Below, piece after piece: positions 26,009-36,800 of a stretch of DNA of 64,000 bases. Position 1 is the first letter of the stretch, and the number at the start of each line of letters is the position of its first letter. This DNA comes from Granulicatella seriolae (GTDB lineage Bacteria; Bacillota; Bacilli; Lactobacillales; Aerococcaceae). The notes below the pieces were generated by a model. It was not told the DNA's origin. It saw only the letters and a list, made by a program, of their open reading frames with translations, and ran no database searches. The translations under genes and the position numbers were made by a program. The stretch is taken from assembly GCF_024543085.1 (NCBI RefSeq), contig NZ_JANHNZ010000005.1, positions 124,380 through 188,379 on the forward strand, in the 5' to 3' direction.

Positions 26009-27623
26009 GACTACAGCACTAATGAGCACAGTACTCATTTTGGCAGGGCTTGTAGGAGGTATCGTTGGTTATCCAATTATGGTTGCGGCAGCCGATGAAG
26101 TCACATCTGAAGAAACGCAAACTGATTTAAAAGTGGATGATATCCAGGTCCTGGAAGATGAGTCTGCTGAACTTGATGAGCGTCTGAAGAAGATTGAAGA
26201 AGCTCTTGTTTCAGAACAGGAAGTAAACAAAGAACAGGATCAGCAAATTGAAGAGCTGAAAAAGCAAACTGAATTACTAACTGAAGAGAATAAAAAGGTT
26301 CAAGAAGAACTTAAACTAGCAGAAGAAGCAACTACCAAACTTCAAGAACAATTAAAAGACCTTGAAAAACGTGTTGAAGCTCTGGAGAAAGAAGCTGAAA
26401 AGTGCTGCAAGATTGAAATCAAAATCAATGGTAAAAATGAGAGCTTGAAAAAAATCGAGGAGTTAACAAAGCAGCTGGATGAGATATCAAAGAAAATAGC
26501 TGAAAGCAATAAGGCGGCTGAGTCTCAAGATTCTGTCAATGAGGAACAAAAGAAAGAGATTGAGAAATTACAGTCTGAGAAGGCGGATCTTCAAAAGCAG
26601 ATAGATGAACTAAAGAAAACAGCTGAAAATAAAGAAACTTCTAAGGAGCTTGAATCCATTCAGAAGAAATATGATGAAATGAGCAAGCAGCTGGAGGAAC
26701 TTAAAAAACTTATTGAAGCAAAGGATAGTCAAAAAAATACGACTACTTCAGATACTACTGTAAAGAATGAGGAAACAAAGTCTGTTACGACCTCTCCAGT
26801 TAAAGATTCGACTAGTACAACCAGTACAACGAGTTCAACCTCGGGGACTATCACTGCTACTAGCACGCCAATCAAAGAGTCATCAAGCTCAACATCAAGC
26901 GATAGTGCAGCTGAAACAGAAGTTCAAATCAGGTATCCAAACAAGCTAACACCAAAAGAAACAGGACAAACTTCAACTACAGGAGACGCAACATCACAAA
27001 CAGCAGATAGTTATTACGGTGCTTCAAATCAAAATAGCCAAGTGGCAGTGAAGACCGAAAAGTCTGGTACAGGTGGTGCAAATGCCAGTGTGACTGAGAA
27101 TGTCGATAATGCGAATGGCGAATATCCAGTTCATCACGGAGATGAATCTAGTGAGCTTTATAGTGCGGATGCAAGACAATTTGTAACCTTCCAAACCAAA
27201 TCGGGAAAGAATTTTTATCTCATCATCAACCATGATGAGGAATCGGAGAATGTCTTACTTCTTACCGAGGTTTCTGAAGCCGATTTAATGCACATGGTGG
27301 AAGAAGAAGAGGTTCAAGAACCTTTAAAAGAAGTTGTTAAAGAAGAACCAGAGCAAGTTGAGATCGAAGAAGAGCCAGTTCAAGAAGTGGAAGAAAAGAG
27401 CAACTTTGGAACTTACTTAATTTTGATTTTGGTTATCGGTGGTGTCATAGCAGGTGGATACTACCTGAAAGTTGTAAAAGGCAAAGAAAAGGAGGAACTG
27501 AAAAAACTTGAAGAACCTGATGATTATGTATCTGAAGCAAACGATGATGACACAGATGAAGAATATGAGTCAGAGGAAGTAGAAGAAACAAATGACGAAG
27601 ATGATGAGAACATCATTCTTTAA
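25986..27623 (+). CDS. DUF4366 surface-anchored conjugation protein
   Basis: A 545-residue secreted, membrane-anchored protein. An N-terminal signal sequence (STVLILAGLVGGIVGYPIMV, ending near AAADE) is followed by a long coiled coil (residues 60-260, with CCKIEIKINGKNESL in the middle). Then comes a Ser/Thr-rich stalk (265-350), a DUF4366 globular segment (YPVHHGDESSELYSADARQF, then SGKNFYLIINHDEES), one membrane helix (YLILILVIGGVIAGGYYL) and a very acidic cytoplasmic tail. Two membrane-spanning ends with an exposed coiled coil suggest a mating-pair or surface adhesin role; this is inference. Confidence 0.85.
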   Translation: MKKTWKSKTTALMSTVLILAGLVGGIVGYPIMVAAADEVTSEETQTDLKVDDIQVLEDESAELDERLKKIEEALVSEQEVNKEQDQQIEELKKQTELLTEENKKVQEELKLAEEATTKLQEQLKDLEKRVEALEKEAEKCCKIEIKINGKNESLKKIEELTKQLDEISKKIAESNKAAESQDSVNEEQKKEIEKLQSEKADLQKQIDELKKTAENKETSKELESIQKKYDEMSKQLEELKKLIEAKDSQKNTTTSDTTVKNEETKSVTTSPVKDSTSTTSTTSSTSGTITATSTPIKESSSSTSSDSAAETEVQIRYPNKLTPKETGQTSTTGDATSQTADSYYGASNQNSQVAVKTEKSGTGGANASVTENVDNANGEYPVHHGDESSELYSADARQFVTFQTKSGKNFYLIINHDEESENVLLLTEVSEADLMHMVEEEEVQEPLKEVVKEEPEQVEIEEEPVQEVEEKSNFGTYLILILVIGGVIAGGYYLKVVKGKEKEELKKLEEPDDYVSEANDDDTDEEYESEEVEETNDEDDENIIL

Positions 27624-27643
27624 TCGCTAAAAATTAAAGAGGA

Positions 27644-27680
27644 ACAAGGGGCAGTCGGAAATGGCTGCTCTTTGTATTTT
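27644..27680 (+). terminator. Weak hairpin upstream of topB
   Basis: ACAAGGGGCAG pairs with CTGCTCTTTGT (two wobble pairs), then ATTTT. It lies in the 70-bp gap before the topB ribosome binding site and resembles the other operon-internal hairpins, but its T-run is broken. Confidence 0.45.
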
Positions 27681-27693
27681 ACAAGGAGGAACA

Positions 27694-29409
27694 ATGAAAT
27701 TAATAATTGCAGAAAAACCAAGCGTAGCTTTATCTATTGCAAAAGTTGTTGGAGCGAGTAGTAGAAAAGATGGATATGCCCAAGGAAATGGCTACATGGT
27801 GAGTTGGTGTGTCGGTCATCTGATTCAAATGGCAAGTCCAGATAAATATGATGAGAAGTATGCTAAATGGAATTTAAATGATCTGCCAATCTTACCGAAA
27901 GAGTTTAAATACGAGGTTTCTAAGAATACGAAAAAGCAATATGGAGTGCTTAAGAAACTACTTCACCTAAAAGAGGTCGATACAGTTATCAATGCCTGCG
28001 ATGCTGGGCGTGAAGGTGAGCTTATCTTCCGTTTAGTCTATGAAGAAGCCAAATGTAAGAAACCTATCAAAAGGCTTTGGATTTCGTCTATGGAAGATGA
28101 ATCAATCAGAAAAGGGATTGAGAGTCTTGCTAGTGGCAAAGATTTTGAGAATTTATTTGAAAGTGCGAAGTCTAGAGCCATCGCTGATTGGTTGGTTGGA
28201 ATGAACCTTAGTAGGCTTTACTCCTGCCTTTATAATCAAAACTACTCGGTTGGTCGGGTGCAGACACCAACGCTTTCAATGATTGCTGAAAGAGATAGTG
28301 AGATTTCAAGATTTGCCAAAGAACCCTACTATGTAGTTGAGATTGTGACAGATGAGTTTACGCTATCTACAGAGCGTATTGATTCAAAAGAAATTGCTGA
28401 ACAACTCTCAAATCTAGTTCCAGAAGATCTTATCGTTACCGAAGTCATCAATAAAGAGAAGATAACAAAACCTGAACCGTTATTTGATTTAACTGCTTTA
28501 CAAAGAGCGGCGAATAGATATTTTGGATTTAGTGCAAAACAAACTCTTGATTACCTTCAAAGTCTTTATGAAAAGAAGCTTGTGACTTATCCAAGAACAG
28601 ATAGTCGCTATTTAACTGATGATATGAAAGATACAGTCTCTGAAATGTTAAACACAATGGGGGGAGGCTTTGAAAGGGATGCTAAAAATCTAGATTCTAT
28701 CTTCAAAAATGAAAAAGTAAGTGACCATCACGCTATTTTGCCGACACTTGCAGCAATGAAGAACGGTCCTGGTACCCTTCCCTCTTCGGAGCAGAAAATC
28801 TATGACCTGATACAAGCCAAACTCTTGATGTGTGCGAGTTCAAATCTGATTGAAAGCACAACAAAAGTGATAGTGGAGTTTGATGGAGTTACATTCTCAG
28901 CAAGCGGAAAAACTGTTCTTGAAGAAGGCTTTTTTGGGTTCGTGAAACCTTTTTTGAATAACAAAAAGAATGAAACAATTTTGCCTAAACTAAGTGAAGG
29001 AGATGTTCTTTCCATCAAAGGAAGCATTGTTAGGCAAAAATTCACGCAACCACCAAAGCATTTCACAGAAGAAACACTTCTAAAGGCAATGGAGCTTGCA
29101 GGGGCAGAGGATATCGAAAAAGGAATTGAAGTTGAACGTAAAGGTCTTGGCACACCGGCAACAAGAGCAGGTGTTATTGAGAATTTAATTTATAAAGGCT
29201 TCATCGAAAGGGATAAGAAAAATCTTCTTGCAACACATAAGGGAATGAGCTTAATTACGATTGTATCTGAAGAGTTTCGTTCTCCTAAAACGACAGCGGA
29301 ATGGGAGATGAAACTTTCGAGGATTGCAGATGGTAAAGAGAGTTCAAAGGATTTTCTAAAGGATATTGAAAGAGATATTTCAAACCTGGTAAATCAGTAC
29401 CATAAATAA
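27694..29409 (+). CDS. topB: DNA topoisomerase III, TopB-type
   Basis: A type IA topoisomerase carried by Tn1549-like elements, likely acting on replicating or transferred ICE DNA. The TOPRIM parts are LIIAEKPSVALSIA and NACDAGREGELIFRLV. The active tyrosine lies in LVTYPRTDSRYLTDDM, about residue 300. GLGTPATRAGVIENLIYKGF is the conserved late motif. The protein is 571 residues and lacks the long C-terminal zinc-finger tail of many chromosomal copies, as usual for ICE TopB. ATG 27694 follows AAGGAGGAAC; the 11 upstream in-frame codons fall in the hairpin and are unlikely to be used. Confidence 0.93.
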   Translation: MKLIIAEKPSVALSIAKVVGASSRKDGYAQGNGYMVSWCVGHLIQMASPDKYDEKYAKWNLNDLPILPKEFKYEVSKNTKKQYGVLKKLLHLKEVDTVINACDAGREGELIFRLVYEEAKCKKPIKRLWISSMEDESIRKGIESLASGKDFENLFESAKSRAIADWLVGMNLSRLYSCLYNQNYSVGRVQTPTLSMIAERDSEISRFAKEPYYVVEIVTDEFTLSTERIDSKEIAEQLSNLVPEDLIVTEVINKEKITKPEPLFDLTALQRAANRYFGFSAKQTLDYLQSLYEKKLVTYPRTDSRYLTDDMKDTVSEMLNTMGGGFERDAKNLDSIFKNEKVSDHHAILPTLAAMKNGPGTLPSSEQKIYDLIQAKLLMCASSNLIESTTKVIVEFDGVTFSASGKTVLEEGFFGFVKPFLNNKKNETILPKLSEGDVLSIKGSIVRQKFTQPPKHFTEETLLKAMELAGAEDIEKGIEVERKGLGTPATRAGVIENLIYKGFIERDKKNLLATHKGMSLITIVSEEFRSPKTTAEWEMKLSRIADGKESSKDFLKDIERDISNLVNQYHK

Positions 29410-29427
29410 TTGAATACAGCAGATTTT

Positions 29428-29464
29428 GAGGGATGAGTGATGAAAGCTTGTCCCTCTTTTTTTT
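29428..29464 (+). terminator. Hairpin with T8 upstream of the C5 methylase
   Basis: GAGGGATGAG (29428-29437) pairs with CTTGTCCCTC (29447-29456) through 10 bp including two wobbles, followed by eight T. The next ribosome binding site, GGGAGG, starts 7 nt after the T-run. It is one of the strongest of the internal hairpins. Confidence 0.7.
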
Positions 29465-29475
29465 ATTCCAGGGAG

Positions 29476-30462
29476 GTGAAAGCAATCGAACAAATATTAG
29501 TGTTAGAACTATTTGGAGGGATTGGAGCAATTAGAAAAGCACTCATCAATCAGAAAATACCATATAAGGTCATTGACTATATCGAGAACGATAAAAATTG
29601 TGTGAAAAGCTATAACCAGCTCTATGGAGAAGATTATAAACCCCAGTCAGTAACGGATTATCATCCGCCAGATGAGAAGATAGATATTCTTATGCACGGC
29701 AGTCCTTGTCAAGATTTTAGTCGAATAGGCATGAAGCAAGGTGGTGAGGTTGGCAGTGGTACTCGAAGCAGTCTTCTGTTTGAAACAATACGAATCCTCA
29801 AAGAGATGAAAGAAAAACCCAAATGGGTCATATGGGAAAATGTAAAGGGAGTCCTTGATCGGAATATGCGGGAATCCTTTTTTTATTATCTGAAAGAGCT
29901 TGAGGAACTCGGTTATCAAAATAAATTTGAGATTTTAAATGCTATAGACTTTGGTATAGCTCAAAAACGAGAACGAATCTTTGTCGTGAGTGGTTTAAAA
30001 GACAATATGTTTCAATTTGAGAATCTTGAAAAATGGCAAGCTCCCAGTATCAAGGAAATCCTAGAAACGGATGTTTCAGAGAAGTACCTCGTGCATCAGC
30101 CTTCCATGCTAAAGCTCATGGATACCAATAATGACTACCGAAGAGACTTCAAGGCACGAGTTCAAATTATTGGAGACTTTGCTTATACGATTAGTACCAA
30201 GCAAATGAGAATTCCAAATGCTGGGCTAGTCGATTTAGAAAATGGTAAGTATCGCTATTTGACCGAGAAAGAGTGTTTTTTGCTTATGGGGTTTAACGAT
30301 GAGGATTTCAAGAGATTAAGAAAAATCTATCCAGAAAAAGAAAAAACAACATCAAGCATTTTATACAAGCAAGCAGGTAACAGCATCGTTGTGCCTGTTC
30401 TTGAAAGCATTTTAAAAGAAATTATAAAAGGAGAAGAAAATGAAGGCACTAAACAAGATTAG
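29476..30462 (+). CDS. C5-cytosine DNA methyltransferase
   Basis: Transfers methyl groups from SAM to cytosine C5. It has LELFGGIGAIRKALINQ (motif I), HGSPCQDFSRIGMKQGG with the catalytic PCQ (motif IV), WVIWENVKGVLDRN (ENV, motif VI), AQKRERIFVVSGL (QxRxR, motif VIII) and KQAGNSIVVPVLESIL (motif X). The target-recognition stretch is short. No cognate restriction gene adjoins it, so it is an orphan methylase, probably protecting the element from host restriction. The start is uncertain: GGGAGG overlaps GTG 29476, and the family usually begins just before the ILVLELFGG segment; ATG 29437 lies within the hairpin. The downstream gene overlaps by 23 nt. Confidence 0.88.
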   Translation: MKAIEQILVLELFGGIGAIRKALINQKIPYKVIDYIENDKNCVKSYNQLYGEDYKPQSVTDYHPPDEKIDILMHGSPCQDFSRIGMKQGGEVGSGTRSSLLFETIRILKEMKEKPKWVIWENVKGVLDRNMRESFFYYLKELEELGYQNKFEILNAIDFGIAQKRERIFVVSGLKDNMFQFENLEKWQAPSIKEILETDVSEKYLVHQPSMLKLMDTNNDYRRDFKARVQIIGDFAYTISTKQMRIPNAGLVDLENGKYRYLTEKECFLLMGFNDEDFKRLRKIYPEKEKTTSSILYKQAGNSIVVPVLESILKEIIKGEENEGTKQD

Positions 30463-30862
30463 CATTTTAGATTGTGATGAAGCACAACACGAAAAACATA
30501 TGAAGGAAATAGAAAACATCTTTGAAAAAATCTATTCCATCAAGAACTATGACTGTCTGTATACCGTTGAATATGTAGATGAGTATCACAGGGATCATCG
30601 AGAGAAATATATTACGAATGATGATTTGCAGAGCTTAAACGATATCCTTGAAGGCACAGACTTCAAAAATGGTATGGATGTATATGTTAATGAAAAAAGT
30701 TTAGTATTTCTAATTCATGGTCAAGGCTACACAAGACTTGGAGAATATCATTTAGTTGAGACGAAAGTAACAGTACAAGCTTTTGACAACTATGGTTATG
30801 AAGTTGACTTGGGAAGGTTCTTTCAAGACAAGAAAAAGGATAGAAATGAACCAAATCTATAA
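30440..30862 (+). CDS. Hypothetical protein of the transfer region
   Basis: A 140-residue soluble protein, rich in Asp, Glu and Tyr. I do not recognise a family. It begins ATG 30440 behind AAAGGAG, 23 nt inside the end of the methylase gene, and ends 20 bp before the giant helicase gene, so it is co-transcribed with both. Segments such as DCLYTVEYVDEYHRDH and VYVNEKSLVFLIHGQGYTRL suggest an alpha/beta fold. Anti-restriction or methylase partner functions would fit the place but nothing in the sequence shows them. Confidence 0.65.
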   Translation: MKALNKISILDCDEAQHEKHMKEIENIFEKIYSIKNYDCLYTVEYVDEYHRDHREKYITNDDLQSLNDILEGTDFKNGMDVYVNEKSLVFLIHGQGYTRLGEYHLVETKVTVQAFDNYGYEVDLGRFFQDKKKDRNEPNL

Positions 30863-30882
30863 AACAACAGAAGGAGGAAAAC

Positions 30883-33800
30883 ATGAGAATTAATGATTTT
30901 CAGCATCAGATAGAACTCATCAAGCAAGAGGTATTGAACGATGATAAGAATTATGTTCAGCTTTTGCAAACGATGGGCAATAACTGGCGATATGACTTTA
31001 TCAACCAGTTAAGCATATACGACAAAAATCCAGGAGCAACAGCTTGTGCCAAGTTTGACTTCTGGAGACAGAATTTGAACCGAACGGTAATGATGGGGCA
31101 AAAAGGGATTCCAATCATTGAAGATTATGGGTACTACCAGAAGGTAGACCATATTTTTGATGTAGAACAAACCATATCGAAGAATAAAGAGGTCAACGAA
31201 GTCCGTATATGGAAATTTAAAGAAGAGGATCAAGAGATCATTTCTAATATGATTTTAATGGAAGGTCAAGAGGTGACGGGAGATTTACGAGGAGACTTCA
31301 ATACGCTCATCAGGTTAAAAAGTGAAAATATATTTAGCTCTTTGATGAATGACCTTAGAATTCAGGAAGAAGACCAAGGTGCATTTAGAGCGTTTCTAGA
31401 ACAATCAGCACTTGTAAGTTTTTCGACAAGGTTAGGTATATCAGTTGAGGTTGATTCTATAGCCTTTCAAAAGGGATTAGAAAGACTAGATGGAATCTCG
31501 CTTATGCAAGTGGGTGACGAACTTACAAGACTTAATAAAGAAATTTTGGAAGAACTCATTACAAAAAGTAATGAGAAAATGAAAAATAGGCTGCTGACAA
31601 ATGTAAGGGCTGACGAATATAATAAAAGTAACGATAAAGAAGGAGGATTAGATAATGTATTTCGAAGAGATACCAATGATAGACTTAACGAGGACGGACG
31701 AGTTCTCAGATCTGGCAACAACGCAAGAGATAGCCGAGAGAATCAAGGAGAAAACACTGAATCAGCTAGAAGAGAGCAAGGATTTCATAGAGAGATATCC
31801 CAATCCGATATACGCAGCGATGAGGCTAGAGTTTCTAGCAGAGAGCGAGAATCAGGAACAGTGGGAACTTCTGACAGACCTATATTACGAGAAGAAATTA
31901 GTGCCACATCTCATGGAAACACAGGAAAGAGCCATTCAAATGATGAGGGTCGAGAAACCGAGAATGATGGAAGCTTGGGACTTGACGGAGGAGATGAAGA
32001 CAGAAAAGCCACAGGAATACGAGGAGCAAATGAACAATCTGATTTCGAGCTTGAAGGAGATCATCATCAAGGAAGTAGTCGAAGCTTAGAAAATCAAGAA
32101 GGAAACGAAGGTGAGGAAGTCGAACAATCGGCTTCTTTTTCTTTTTATTCAAAAGATAATCCCGATGAACTGATGCCAAATGAGATTCTAGATAATATTC
32201 CAAAACTTTACGGACAAGAAGATACACCACTTTTAGATCAAGTAGTTCATGTAGCCTATGTTATTCCACTAAGAAGCAATTGGACATGGTATTTGACTGA
32301 ATATGACGAAGCGTCTGGTGATGCCTTTGGCTTGGTTGCTGGTATTGAACCAGAGCTTGGATATTTCAATTTGAATGAATTAAAGAGCCTTGGAGCTCAA
32401 AGGCTTATCCTAGAAGACTTTCCCAAAACTTATCGTGAGCTTTTAGATACAGAGCTTTCTAAACAACTAACGAGCGATGAGCTGATAAGCGTATTTGGCT
32501 CAGAAGTATTTTCAAACAATTTAGAAGCAGAAAGTATTGAAGAAAAAGTTGCTGTAAAAGTTGGGAATGAGTTTGTTCTAGTTTCTTCTTATGATATTTC
32601 ACATATCAAAATTGAAAAAACAAATAGTGAAATTCAAATGGACGAAACAACCTATCCCCTTTATAGAGGAGTGACCTTTGAAGAAAGTCAAAAAGTAGAT
32701 GAACTTATAGATAGCGGACTCTTTACCTCATATACCATTAATGATTTTATGGTGAAAGATACCCAGTTACCAAAGTTGTCATATGAAGAAACAGATGAGG
32801 GTTTAGATGTCTTTTACTCAAATAGGAATGCAGAAGATGGAAAGCTCATTGCTCAAATCGATGGAGAAAGCAGCTCATATAACTGGATAGAAGAGTCCTT
32901 TGCTAGAAAAGACATTTATCAAGAGGTTTCAAAAGAGTGGTGGAATAATTTTCGGCCGAAATTCTGGCAAAAACAGGATGAGAAACTTGCTGAGTATGAC
33001 CTGGGATTTTACTCGATGGGCAATGGCTATGTGGTAGGCAATAAACTTGAAGAAGATCGAGGAACTGGAGACTATAAAAAACTTGCCCTAATTGAAGCGA
33101 ACAGAAACATCATCTTCTATGAAGAAAATCTGCCTGATGAAATTGTTGGTGAGATTAAATTTGTAGCTTATACAGACAATGAAAGAAGATCTGAGACACA
33201 GAGTGATTCCAATGTTTTTATAACTCAGGCTCCGATTGATATTAGCAATTTAAATGATGAGCAAAAAGAACAAATCAAAAAGGGACTAGAAACTTTATCC
33301 TTAGACCAAGTTTTAAGCTATAGGAAAAGTGGGATTTCTTCCTGGCAGATGGAGCAGACTCGTTGGTCGCTTGAAAAAAGAATATCTATTGAGCAATCAA
33401 ATGCTTTAGCGGGTTCAAAGCTAGATGTTGGTGACTTTAATATCCTTCGCTCTTATGTAGAAGCGGGCATTTCCATTGAACAAATTAATGAGTTAAACCA
33501 AGGCTTTCTGACTACGCTTGAACTCATAGCCAAAGGCAATGAAATGCTTGAGCTTAATAAAACAAATAAAGGAGTTATTGTTGAGCCAGATAAAACGAAT
33601 GATAAAAGTGCACTTGATTTAGAAAACGAAGATTATTTACCAAGTTTAAAGGTTGGGCAACTTGTTTATTATGACCATGGAGCGTATACAGTAAGGCGAG
33701 AAGCTGCTCTTAACACAATTACAAAGAAGTATGATTTATGGCTTTTACCAGTAGATGAGAAGAACCTAACAACCCCCATCGTAAGCTTTGAAAATGAAAC

Positions 33801-36800
33801 AGAACTTTTCGAGAAGATTCAACTCGAAAGGCCAACTTTCTTGATTGGAGATGAAGTTCTCTATAGAGAAAAAGCTTGGACAATCACTGGCTTTGATGGG
33901 GTGGGTGATATTAAAACGGTGACAGTAAAAGATCATGAAGGATTTCTAGGCGGATTTATTACTGGTTCAGAAGTTGTTATTTATCGTAAAGAATCAGACC
34001 TTGATTCAATTCTAAAACCAATTCATGAAGATGAACTTGTAGCTGATGTTGAAGCAGATATCATTACTCCAAAACTAGTTGCAAGCAACTATCACATGTC
34101 TACTGATGTTTTCCAAGAAAATCTGACACCATCCGAAAGGCTTGAGAACAATAAAAAAGCCCTAGAGACCTTGTTCGCACTTGAAAAAGAAAATCGTAAT
34201 GCGACACTTAAAGAGCAAGAGGTTCTAAGTCGCTATGTTGGCTGGGGTGGACTGGCAGATACCTTTGATGAAAACAAAACTGGTCAATGGCAAGCCGTGC
34301 GAGAGTTCTTAAAAGAAAACCTGACTTCCAAAGAATACGATAGTGCCAAAGAAAGTACTCTTACAAGCTTCTACACTCCCCCACAAGTAATTGAAGGGGT
34401 TTATTCAGCTCTATCACAAATGGGATTTAAAACAGGGAATATATTAGAGCCTAGTATGGGTGTTGGTGCTTTTGTAGGCTGTATTCCTGATTCGATGAAG
34501 GATTCAAAAGTTTATGGTGTTGAGTTAGATAGTATTAGTGGCCGCATTGCAAGAAAACTCTATCCCAAGAGTGATATACAGATTAAAGGTTTTGAAGAGA
34601 CAAATTTCTCAAACAATTTCTTTGATATTGCCATCGGTAATGTTCCCTTTGGAGACTTCAAAGTAAATGACAGAGAGTACGACAAAAATAATTTTCTAAT
34701 TCATGACTACTTCTTTGCTAAGACCTTAGACAAGGTTCGAAATGGTGGTGTGATTGCCTTCATTACTTCTAGTGGAACACTTGATAAAAAAGATGAGAGT
34801 GTTCGAAGGTATCTTGCTGCACGTGCGGAGTTCCTTGGAGCGATAAGACTACCAAATACTACCTTTAAAGGGCAAGCAGGCACAGAAGTAACGAGCGATA
34901 TCATCTTTCTAAAGAAAAGAGATAGCATTCGGGATCGGGATGAGCCTTGGATTCACCTAGGAAGCGATGATAAAGGACTAAACTACAATCAGTATTTTGT
35001 GGAAAATCCGGAGATGATTCTAGGTAAAATGACCGAGGAAAGCGGGCCCTTTGGTAACAGGGTTGTTTGTATCCCAAATGAAGTAGATTTCAAAGTTCAA
35101 CTACAGAACGCTGTAGAGAAAATTGCAAGTGAAAACCACTATGAAGAAATTGAACTTGATGTTGATGAAGAAGTAACGCTTCCAGCAACGGATGATATCA
35201 AAAACTTCTCCTATACCATCATTGATAACCAGGTCTATTTTAGAGAAAACTCTATTCTCATTCAAAAAGAAACGACAGATAAGAATAAAGAAAAAATTGG
35301 AGACTATTTGAAAGTCACAGAGGCTCTAAAATATGTCATTGAAGCACAGATGCAAGGGACTAGTGATGAGGTCATTGAAAACAAGCAAGTTGTTCTAAAT
35401 GAAATCTATGATGCCTTTTCTAAAAAACATGGTTATCTGAATTCCTTATCTAATACTAGAGCCTTAAAAGAAGATAGTAATTTCCCATTAGTATCCTCAA
35501 TCGAGGTGCTTGATGATGAGGAAAATTTTAAAGCGAAAGGCGATATATTTAGCAAGAGAACGATTATCAAAGCACAAAGTATTGACCATGTTGATACATC
35601 ACTAGAAGCCTTAGTTTTGTCTATATCCCAAAGAGGACGAGTTGACTTCGACTATATGTCTGAATTGACTGGTAAGGACAAAGAAACACTTATTCAAGAA
35701 CTACATGGCGAAATCTATCTAGATATTCAAGAGTTCGATCAGTTTGGCAATAATAAACCTTTCCAGAATGTGCTGGATGATGCGGAGTATCGTTTTAACT
35801 ATGTGACAGCAGATGAGTACTTGAGCGGAAATATTCGTGAAAAGCTCGGTGTCATCAAAGAGTACGAATCCCATGTTTCTAAGCTTTTATCGAAGCGTTC
35901 TTACTACCAAGGGGGAGAACGATTTGAGATTGATGAAAAAGAAGCACAAGTACTGGAAAAAGAATATATGGCACTTCAACATCAACATCAAAAACTTGAA
36001 GCAGTGATGCCTGAGAGGCTCACTGCTTCAGATATCAATGTGCGTTTAGGAGCAACATGGATTCCAAGCAAAGATGTAGAGCATTTCATGTTCGAGATAT
36101 TAAAAACACCTGGATATAATCGCTGGGATATTAAGGCGAAGTTTTCGCCAATGACCAGTGAGTGGAATGTTGAAGGTAAAAGCGTTGATCGAGGCAATGA
36201 CCTTGCCGAATTAACCTTTGGTACAAGCCGAGTGAATGCTTACAAGCTCATAGAAGATGCACTAAACCTAAAAGAAACAAAAGTCTTTGATCAAGTTATC
36301 AATCCTGATGGTTCAAAAAGTTCCGTACTCAATAAAAAAGAAACATTACTGGCAGGACAGAAGCAGGAACTTCTAAAAGAGGAATTTAAGAACTGGATCT
36401 TTCAAGAACCAGATAGGCGTAATCGCTTAGAGAATATGTATAACGAGCGGTTCAACTCCGTTCGCAATCGTGAGTATGACGGAAGTAATTTATCCTTTGA
36501 AGGGATGAACTTAAAAATCGATTTAAGAGAACATCAGCGTAATGCGATAGCTAGAAGCCTTTATGGTGGTAATACCTTGCTTGCCCATGTTGTTGGAGCT
36601 GGTAAGACCTATGAGATGGTGGCAAGTGCAATGGAAAGCAAACGTCTTGGTATGTGCAGCAAATCCTTGTTTGTCGTGCCAAATCACTTAACTTCACAGA
36701 TTGGTCGTGAATTCATGCAGTTATACCCTGGTGCAAACATCATGGTGGCTGATAAGAAAGATTTTGAACCAAAGAAAAGAAAAAGACTGATCGGCCGCAT

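Noticed and set aside
31898..32230. 110-codon minus-strand ORF over the TnpV-like gene
   Set aside because: It lacks a ribosome binding site and resembles an antisense shadow (Leu/His-rich) of the two plus-strand frames.
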